This document shows, piece by piece, positions 57,054 through 64,000 of a DNA stretch of 64,000 nt. The stretch covers positions 35,929,501-35,993,500 of the forward strand of contig NC_083710.1 of NCBI RefSeq assembly GCF_033118175.1. The letters are read 5' to 3'. Below the pieces are notes generated by a model. It worked only from the letters and a program-made list of their open reading frames with translations, did not search any database and was not told the DNA's origin. Source of the stretch: Dama dama. Its lineage: Eukaryota; Chordata; Mammalia; Artiodactyla; Cervidae. A program made the translations under genes and the position numbers. Positions within the stretch are counted from its first letter, which is position 1. Each line of letters starts with the position of its first letter.

Positions 57054-57198
57054 GTTAGTCACTCAGTTGTATCCAACCCTTTGTGACCCCATGGACTGTA
57101 GCCCGCCAGGCTCCTCTGTCCATGGAATTTTCTAGGCAAGAATACTTGCCCTTCCCTTCTCCAGGGGATCTCCCTGACCCAGGGATTGAACCCAGGTC
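57054..57198 (-). mobile_element. Bov-tA SINE, joined to BovB
   Basis: It reads tagtcactcagttgtatcca through ctccctgacccagggattga to acccaggtct and changes directly into BovB sequence of the opposite sense. Confidence 0.88.
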
Positions 57199-57377
57199 TG
57201 ATGTTGGGAAAGATTGAAGGTGGGAAGAGAAGGGGACGACAGAGGATGAGATAGTTGGATGGCATCAGTGAACGTGAGTCTGAGTAAACTCTGTGAGTTG
57301 GTGATGGACAGGGAGGCCTGGCGTGCTGCAGTCCTTGAGGTTGCAAAGAGTTGGACACAGCTGAGTGACTGAACTGA
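57199..57377 (+). mobile_element. BovB LINE 3' end, joined head-on to a Bov-tA
   Basis: It reads gatgttgggaaagattgaag through gatagttggatggcatcagt to tgagtgactgaactgaa. The join to the inverted Bov-tA at 57198/57199 has no spacer. Confidence 0.88.
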
Positions 57378-57500
57378 AATATTCTTGAGGATATGTTTTC
57401 ATTTCTCGAGTAAATACTGAGAGCATTGCTTGATCATAAGGTATGTCTAACTTCAGAGAAAATTGCCACATGGTTTTCCAAAGTGAACCCTTATTTTACT

Positions 57501-57981
57501 TATTTAGCATTTTCCTCTGAAGAGAGACTATAGCGTTTATTTTTAATACAGGCTTTTAAAGTAGGTTTGTGTCATTAGCTCCATTGTACAGATCTGAAAA
57601 CCAAAGTGGTTTCCTAAATGTCTGATGGTCAGTTTATCCCATTTGAGATCATTAACTGTAAAAAGAATAAGAAAAGGCTGGAAACTTAAAAAGAAATGTG
57701 AAGTAAATTAAATGTAGAAAGTAGGAAAACTCAAAATTCATACAATATTTATAAGCACCTAGATTAAAACAGGTACCGTTCTGAGGGATGGGACCATAAA
57801 AATGAATAAAACATGATCCTTGCTCTCAAGGACTCCAAAGAGCTTGGTGGAAGAGGAAGGCCACAGACTGTTCTAGGTGGACTAGCAGAGGACACAGAGT
57901 GTGAGCAACACAGAAGTTCTGTGGCTGATCCACTGCGCCAGGGTGAGTGGAAGGGGTGGGATAGAAGAGTCCCTGGGTGAC
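57501..57981. other. Intergenic with ancient repeat traces
   Basis: 57770-57981 resembles an abundant old mammalian repeat that continues into the duplicated arm. No gene was recognised. Confidence 0.4.
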
Positions 57982-58697
57982 AAAGGAAGGTTCGCAGAGA
58001 AGGCTGAACTTGATGAAGGAGGCAGTGTTTGATCAGAGAATAAGTAGCAAGGGTATTTTTAGGCAGAAAGTATCATTGCTTGTGTAAAGGCATACAGATG
58101 GATAATAACTTTAAAAACTCAGAGAAATGAAAGTCACCCAATAGCTTTAGAAAATAAGGTCAACAGACGAACAGGAGTGTGACATTAAAATGAAGCCAGT
58201 TTTGGACTTCCCTGGTGGTGCGATGGGCAGGAGTCTGCCTGTCAACGCAGGGGACATGGGTTCGATCCCTGGGTCCGGAAGATCCCACATGCTGTGGAGC
58301 AACTAAGCGCCTGTGCCGCAACTACTGAGCTCGCTCTCTGGAGCCCATGCTCTGCAACAAGCGAAACCGCTGCAGTGAGAAGCCCGTGCACCACAGCGAA
58401 GTGCAGCCCCTGCTGGTTGCAACTAGAGAAAACCCACATGCAGCAACGAAGACCCAGCACAGCAAAAATAAAAAAAAAAATAATAATTTTTAAAAATAAT
58501 AAAATGAAGCCAATTTTATGATTTTGCAGTGGGCTTGAGTAAAATACTAAGCAAAATCCATAAGGTTGCTCATTAAAGTAAGTTCATGGGACTTCCCTAG
58601 TGGTCCAGTGGTTAAAAAACTCCACACTCCGAATGCACGGAGCATGGGTTTGATCCCTGACCAATCTAGACAGCATATTAAAAAGCAGAGACATTGC
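57982..58697. repeat. Inverted duplicated segment, arm B
   Basis: This is the reverse complement of 15372-16093. It holds the old-repeat part (gaacttgatgaaggaggcag, aagtatcattgcttgtgtaa), the full CHR-2 at 58204-58499, the spacer aaaatactaagcaaaatcc, and the CHR-2 head joined to BovB at 58660/58661. At its left end the old-repeat text simply continues past the point where arm A changes to BovB 5' sequence. Confidence 0.85.
58204..58499 (+). mobile_element. CHR-2 SINE, long form, shared by both duplicated arms
   Basis: It reads ggacttccctggtggtgcga to aagacccagcacagcaaaaa. The flanking repeats aaaatgaagccagtttt and aaaatgaagccaatttt are the same target site as that of the CHR-2 at 15570-15869. 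Confidence 0.92.
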
Positions 58698-59194
58698 CGA
58701 CAAAGGTCCATCTAGTCAAAGCTATGGTTTTTCCAGTGGTCATGTATGGATGTGAGAGTTGGACTATAAAGAAAGCTGAGCACCGAAGAATTGATGCTTT
58801 TGAACTGTGGTGCTGGAGAAGACTCTTGAGAGTCCATTGGACTGTGAGGAGATCCAACCAGTCCATCCTGAAGGACATCAGTCCTGAATATTCATTGGCA
58901 GGACTGATGCTGAAGCTGAAACTCTAATACTTGGCCACCTGATGTGAAGAACTGACTCCTTGGAAAAGACCCTGATGCTGGGAAAGACTGAAGGCAGGAG
59001 AAGGGGACGACAGAGGATGAGATGGTTGGATGGCATCACCAACTTGATGGACATGAGTTTGAGCAAGATCTGGGAGTTGGCGATGGACGGGGAAGCCTGG
59101 CATGCTGCAGTCCATGGGGTTGCCAAGAGTTGGACATGACTGAGTGACTGAACTGAACTGGGGAACTAAGATCCCTCATGGTGCGTGGCTCACA
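58588..59194 (+). mobile_element. CHR-2 SINE split by BovB
   Basis: The 5' part (58588-58660, gggacttccctagtggtcca to tttgatccctga) and the 3' part (59161-59194, gggaactaagatccctcatg) flank a BovB segment. Confidence 0.85.
58661..59160 (+). mobile_element. BovB LINE 3' end inside a CHR-2
   Basis: It begins ccaatctagacagcatatta and encodes VKAMVFPVVMYGCESWTIKK, DAFELWCWRRLLRV and, after a frame break near 58930, the GRQRMRWLDGITN region. It ends in the tgactgaactgaactg tail. Confidence 0.9.
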
Positions 59195-59679
59195 AATAAT
59201 AATGTAGCTCACATCTCTATTTCCTTCCTGTGGGAAGATACTAACAAAGTGTATGTTTTGTTTTATTTGGGTTTTCAGAAGACACTGGCAGTTTAACTCC
59301 AGCAAGGCAAATTTTCTAAGCTAGGAGAAAGCATGGATGTGTCCTCTTATGTGTGAGACTCTAGTTGAAGACTCCGCTTGAGTATCACTAACCCCCATCG
59401 GATTTGCCTTTGTCTTGGTGGATTGGCAAGAGGACAATTTCAAGAACTGATGAGTTTCTAGTGTAAAAAGCATATAATGAGAATTCTTGCCTCTGGGAGA
59501 ATGTCACTGTAATGATAGCCAAAGTAATGAGGCAGAAATACCATGAATAATTGAAAAACACATGGTGAAGAATAATTATGCAAAATAATCTCTTTTCCAT
59601 TAAAATTTTCATTTGAGATCTTGTGAAGAAGAAAAAAAAAAAAAATGAACAAGATAAACTCCTTTAAAAAAAAAAAAAG
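59195..59679. other. Intergenic, nothing recognised
   Basis: AT-rich. Minus-strand frames at 59388-59652 have no domain. Poly-A runs lie at 59631-59645 and 59666-59678. Confidence 0.45.
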
Positions 59680-59694
59680 AAATCAAGTACGACA

Positions 59695-59963
59695 GGACTT
59701 CCCTGGTAGTCCAGTGGTTGGGAGTCTGCCTGCCAGTGCAGGGGACATAGGTTCGATCCCTGGTCTGGGAAGATCCCACATGCTGCAGGGCAGCTGAGCC
59801 TGTGTGCCACAACTACTGAGCCGACATGCTGCAACTGCTGAAGCCTGCCTGCCTAGAGCCCGTGCTCTGCAACAAGAGAAGCCCCCGTCCGCCACAACCA
59901 CAGAAGGCCCACACAGTAGCGAAGACTCAGTGAAGCCAAAAATAAAAATTAATTAACTTTTAA
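59695..59963 (+). mobile_element. CHR-2 SINE, long form, 15-bp target-site duplication
   Basis: It reads ggacttccctggtagtccag to gaagccaaaaataaaaatta. Flanking repeats aaatcaagtacgaca (59680-59694) and aaatcaagtaagaca (59964-59978) differ at one base. Confidence 0.93.
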
Positions 59964-59978
59964 AAATCAAGTAAGACA

Positions 59979-60885
59979 AAGATTGTACCCTTTCAGAATT
60001 TGATTCTCCTTGAAAACAGACATAAACAAGCTTGTGACCATGGGATTAGGCATTCAAACTGAATCTCAACTCACTATCTTCAACTGCCCTAGACGTTAAG
60101 GCCAGAGCACCACGAGGAAGAACTGAATCAAATATCAGGAGCTTTGAGGCAGAAAAATTATTGAAGGGAAAGTTGGGAACGCCATTGCAGTGATTTATGG
60201 AGACCTAGTTATGCTTTGACAGTAAGGCACAACTTGGAAGTGTGGAAACAGATACAATGTAGGGTTTTCTAGTTTGCAGGAAGCATCTAGGAGATGATCA
60301 GACTTGTAATAAATTCAAGGAGAAAACTAGTCAGTTGGAGTCAACTTATTCCTAACAATTACATTAGTTTTTCCAGGTAACACCATCACTTGGAGCCATT
60401 CCCATCTCTTCCAGGCAAACTTACTTTTTGTATTTGTAGAGAAGGAAGGAAGAGACTATCCCTCTGATCCCATACTCTTGCTTCATAATAATTTTGAATA
60501 GGGCTGACAGACCAATTTCATGTCTATTGTTAGCCCTTATTGACTATGGTTACCTGGGCCTGCATTGAGATATTTCTTCTTTTTGTTTAATGACCTTATT
60601 CAACGCTCAAAGCAGTAAACCTAATATCGAGTCTTTATTTCACTTCAAAGTTCAAGAATCTAAGTTGAAAATCAATTGGTCTCTCAAGGCCCAAGCTTCA
60701 TTCATGTGGAAAATTAGAATGTACTGGTTCAGAGACAAAAGACTTTGTCTTATAAATGTTCAAAAGATTTCTTGGATAATAAATGGGTCTTACAGAATGC
60801 ATTTGGATGAGTTAAGTGTAAATGAATCAAGCACAGTGGATTAAGTTATCCTTAATTTATTTCATTCCCTATTTATTTATTTAGA
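59979..60885. other. Intergenic, nothing recognised
   Basis: A plus-strand frame at 60590-60844 (84 codons) has no recognisable domain. It may be a degraded repeat. Confidence 0.4.
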
Positions 60886-61300
60886 AAAATGTTGCACTTT
60901 GGGGACTTCCCTGGTGGTCCAGCCCTTAAGATGCTGCACTTCTACTGTAGGGGGTCCAGGTTTGATCACTGGTCAGGAAACGAAGATCCCACATGCTGCA
61001 TGGCCTGGCCAAAAAAGTTAAAAGAAAATGTTACATTTTGACTCCCTTCACCCCTTTTTTCTACCCTTCATCCCCCTCCACCTCTGGCAACCACCAATCT
61101 GTTCCCTATATCTTGTCTTTTTTTTTTTTTTTCATTTTAGAGTCCACATATAAGAGATCAGGCAGTAGTTCTCTGACTTTCACTTATCTTAATGCCCTCA
61201 AGGTCATCCATGTTGTCACAAATGGTAGGAACTCTTTCTTTTTTTATGGCTGAGTAATATTCTATTTTTTAGTAAGTAATACATATATTTTTCAATATGT
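60886..61300 (-). mobile_element. L1 3' region, split by a CHR-2
   Basis: tccccctccacctctggcaa, ccaccaatctgttccctata, cctcaaggtcatccatgttg and tatggctgagtaatattcta are inverse L1 3' text. A long T-run lies at 61119-61132. Confidence 0.75.
60901..61024 (+). mobile_element. CHR-2 SINE, truncated, target-site duplication present
   Basis: It reads ggggacttccctggtggtcc to ggcctggccaaaaaagttaa. Imperfect 15-bp repeats flank it at 60886-60900 and 61025-61039. Confidence 0.92.
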
Positions 61301-61316
61301 GTGTGTATATACAAAT

Positions 61317-61692
61317 AAACCCTAAAGATACATCAATAAACTGTTAGAACTAATAAATGAATTCAATAAGTTTGCAGGATACAAAATCAATATATAAAAG
61401 TCTGGTATATTTCTATATATATACATTGCTAACTATCAGAGAAATTAAGGAAAATTCCCATTTTTAACTACATCAAAAAGAATAAAATTCTTAATAATTT
61501 TAACCAAGGAAATGAAAACCTGTATGCTGAAAACTATAACACAGTAAGGAAAGAAAATGATGAAGGCACACATAAGTGGAAAAATACTCCATTTTCAAGG
61601 ATTGAAATGAAATTAATACTGTTAAAGTGTCCAAACTATTTGAAGCAAACTATAGATTCAATGCATTTCCTATCAAAATTCCAGTGGCAACT
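61317..61692 (+). mobile_element. L1 ORF2 fragment
   Basis: It has ctaataaatgaattcaataa, ggatacaaaatcaatatata, ggaaatgaaaacctgtatgc and ttcaatgcatttcctatcaa, in L1 ORF2 order. The frame is broken. Confidence 0.8.
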
Positions 61693-62697
61693 GTACAGCT
61701 GCTGAATTGCCTTGAACTGACTTGGATTTTTAATTTATACTGTAATCAGGCTAATTTTGCTTCCCTATTATCCTGTTATGTCTGTAAATTTCCAGTGAAA
61801 CTGCTTATTAGGTCAAATTTCTGGGAAAATCACATAAATATGGAACTAGCACTTGATGAGACTTGTTAAGATTTCTCTTGGAGACACTTTAAAAAGAAAT
61901 CCACACAAGTTTTCTCAAAACAGTCTTTCTGGTTGTCAAATGAAATAGCTGAGCAATTAGGCTTTGGTCTGTGAGTAGACTCAGAATTTTCTGCTGACTA
62001 GCCGTGTCCTGTCTCCACCTCTCTGCTATCATTCAGGTCCTTGGCTGTACTCTCAGGGAATAAAGAAGAGGTTGTGGTTGAAATATTTTCACTACAGTAC
62101 TTGCTGACAAAAGACTAAAACCTTTTTAGCCATTAGAAAAATTACTTGGGCTACAGTTTCATAATGCCAGGAATTTCTGAAATAGAATTTTTTGGAAAAC
62201 TGACAGTAACTTTAACCATTGTAAGGAACCACAGTGACATCAAAATGCTTCTGCAAAATGACTGATACAAAGTGGTTTTGAAAATTTTTAGCACTGGAGT
62301 TTGTAGCTGAAGCAAAAAGTGTTATGTGAACAATCTTTGTCAGACATTATTTTAGTGCTGCTAATTTTCACAAAGCTTTCACATTTTGCAAATGCAATCC
62401 CACTGCCAACTATTTTCTTCAAACTAGTTTTCAAGCATCTGTGATACTTAACAGTTGGTTTCTGTAGTATTTGAAAGCTGATTTAGGTGCATGAAATTGG
62501 TAAGGCTCAATTTAAATTATTTGGTAAAATTCTATTTTTAGTTGATCTAGGAGGAGATATTTGAAACTGGAGAATAAACTGGATAGGAAACTTCTTAGGG
62601 TAGTGGTCTGATTTCTTTGGCACAGTGGATTCCAAAAAATTTAAATGTAAGTTTCATAATGGTAAGGACTTGGTCACTTTGTTTCCAGTGCTTAGAA
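61693..62697. other. Intergenic, nothing recognised
   Basis: AT-rich unique-looking sequence without a notable open frame. Confidence 0.5.
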
Positions 62698-62776
62698 AGT
62701 GAAGCATGAACGTGGCTCAGTCGTGTCTGACTCTTTGCAACCCCCATGGACTACAATTCATGGAATTCTCCAGGCT
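62698..62776 (-). mobile_element. Bov-tA SINE fragment
   Basis: It reads gtggctcagtcgtgtctgac through ccatggactacaattcatgg to gaattctccaggc. Confidence 0.85.
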
Positions 62777-62882
62777 TAGCATGTAGTAAATGCTCAAGAA
62801 ATAATTGGAAATAGGGATGGAAAAAATGGAACTGGATGGGAGCAACAGGATGGCCCAATTGGTTCAGTGTTACTATGGGTAA

Positions 62883-63096
62883 TTTTAAAAATTACTGATT
62901 TATTTATTTGGCTGCATCAGGTCTTAGTTGTTGCACGTGGGATCTTCCATGGGGTCAGCAGGCTCAGTAGCTGTGACCTGGTGGGCTTAGTTGTCCCACA
63001 GTATGTAGGATCTTAGTTCCCCAACCAGGGATTGAACCCACTTCTGCTGTATTGGAAGGCAGATTCTTAACCGGTAGACCACCAGGGCAGTCCCTG
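62883..63096 (-). mobile_element. CHR-2 SINE
   Basis: It reads tgatttatttatttggctgc, aggtcttagttgttgcacgt, accagggattgaacccactt, and ends in ggtagaccaccagggcagtc. Confidence 0.92.
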
Positions 63097-63519
63097 GGCA
63101 CAACTTGATAACACTTTGCTGGTTGAATGTTCCCATTACCTGTATAACTCAGCAATTCTATCAGTAAGTACCCTACAACTGCTTCTGCACATGGACACAA
63201 GGAGACATCCATAATGACATTCATAGCAAGATGAAAATGGTATTTCTACCTTCTTTTCTGCAAGCATTGAATAGATGCAGAGTCTATCTCTGTGGAAGAA
63301 GTGACCTAGAATTTTAGTTACATGCATAAGTCATTAGGGAAGTGCTTAAAAATAAACAGAAGATTTTCATAGAACTACACATTCCTTTTGTACTCTGGGT
63401 AATTTTAACACGGCATCAGACTGGCGATTCACCTCTAATAAAATATAAACTGAAAACAGATTTTTTTCCTTCGTTGTCTTGACTATTTAATTTTGTTCTC
63501 CTTTGCTATTGTCTAGTTC
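63097..63519. other. Intergenic, nothing recognised
   Basis: No open frame of note. Short and AT-rich. Confidence 0.5.
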
Positions 63520-63523
63520 CAAA

Positions 63524-63812
63524 AGGGGAGAAGGCAATGGCACCCCACTCCAGTACTCTTGCCTGGAAAATCATCCCATGGACGGAGGAGCCTGGTAGGC
63601 TGCAGTCTATGGGGTCTTGAAGATTCAGACACGACTGAGCGATCTCACTTTCACTTTTCACTTTCATGCATTGGAGAAGGAAATGGCAACCCACTCCAGT
63701 GTTCTTGCCTGGAGAATCCCAGGGGTGGCGGAGCCTGGTGGGCTGCTGTCTATGGGGTCGCACAGAGTCGGACACGACTGAAGTGACTTAGCAGCAGCAG
63801 CAGCAAAAGCCG
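63524..63812 (+). mobile_element. Bov-A2 dimeric SINE with (AGC)n tail
   Basis: Two Bov-A units lie in tandem (gagaaggcaatggcacccca onward and gagaaggaaatggcaaccca onward), linked by a tcactttcacttttcacttt spacer. It ends in agcagcagcagcagcaaaag, the usual AGC array of Bov-A2. Confidence 0.92.
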
Positions 63813-64000
63813 CTTCCAAAAGGAGCGGCTTCATGTGAAATTTGTGGGAAGGCTGCTATTCAGAGTTTAATGCCATTATGGAGTAGCCCCATGAAAATCC
63901 AGCAGGAAGAATGTAGATACTTCTAGAAGATGCTGAAAACTATTTGAAAAATGAAGAATTCATAGACATAATTTCTCTAAAGTCATAGAGTTGGAGATTG

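Larger units (their letters stand above)
56661..57500 (-). mobile_element. Old L1 3' region, interrupted by a Bov-tA/BovB composite
   Basis: ttcacataaatggaaatata, gttgtctggctttttttttt, ctgtatgaatataccacagt and, after the insert, cataaggtatgtctaacttc and cacatggttttccaaagtga are inverse L1 3' text. Confidence 0.7.

Noticed and set aside
1..64000. tRNA genes from box A/box B-like motifs (ggttcgatccc and similar)
   Set aside because: All such motifs that I found lie in tRNA-Glu-derived SINEs (Bov-tA, CHR-2) and lack a complete cloverleaf.
1..64000. CRISPR arrays or prokaryotic operons
   Set aside because: No spaced direct repeats of that type are present. The sequence is clearly vertebrate, with introns, CpG islands and SINEs.
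54650..64000. USP12 exons expected on the far side of RPL21
   Set aside because: No matching coding text was seen. In mammals the gap from RPL21 to USP12 is larger than the sequence available here.

Overview
The window looks like a gene-poor stretch of a ruminant (pecoran, probably bovid) nuclear genome. The diagnostic evidence is the repeat content: dozens of tRNA-Glu-derived SINEs of the Bov-tA/Bov-A2 and CHR-2 types, many BovB (RTE) LINE fragments, ruminant L1 3' ends, and older mammalian repeats (MIR, L2, MER5A, L1M). I could not assign a species. Repeat family names come from memory of consensus sequences, not from a library search.

Two protein-coding genes can be supported, both on the minus strand. 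RASL11A (40480-42649, four coding exons) encodes an atypical Ras-like GTPase. RPL21 (coding exons 50298-52132, non-coding first exon near 54275-54302) encodes large-subunit ribosomal protein eL21. Each has a CpG island at its 5' end and an AATAAA signal downstream of the stop. RPL21 also hosts two intronic small nucleolar RNAs on the same strand: a C/D-box RNA matching SNORD102 and an H/ACA-box RNA matching SNORA27. The order RPL21 then RASL11A, in the same direction, matches the mammalian USP12-RPL21-RASL11A-GTF3A neighbourhood (human 13q12). USP12 and GTF3A are not visible here.

Layout: 1-40 kb is intergenic and made of SINE/LINE insertions, many nested with readable target-site duplications. 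The densest BovB cluster is 13.3-17.9 kb, and an L1-rich block covers 18.7-21 kb. RASL11A lies at 40.3-42.7 kb, with a quiet interval at 43-50 kb. RPL21 lies at 50.3-54.3 kb, and 54.9-64 kb is intergenic with further SINE/BovB/L1 insertions.

The most unusual structural feature is a pair of inverted, roughly 0.7-kb duplicated segments (about 15372-16093 and 57982-58697). They share the same CHR-2 insertion with the same target-site duplication, and the same CHR-2/BovB junction. They bracket both genes at about 42 kb separation. Other highlights are a BovB-plus-LTR-like chimeric retroinsertion with an 11-bp target-site duplication, an L1 copy that received three later insertions, and a GTG in place of the upstream ATG remembered for human RASL11A, which moves the likely start five codons downstream. 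I found no evidence of a wholly new gene system.
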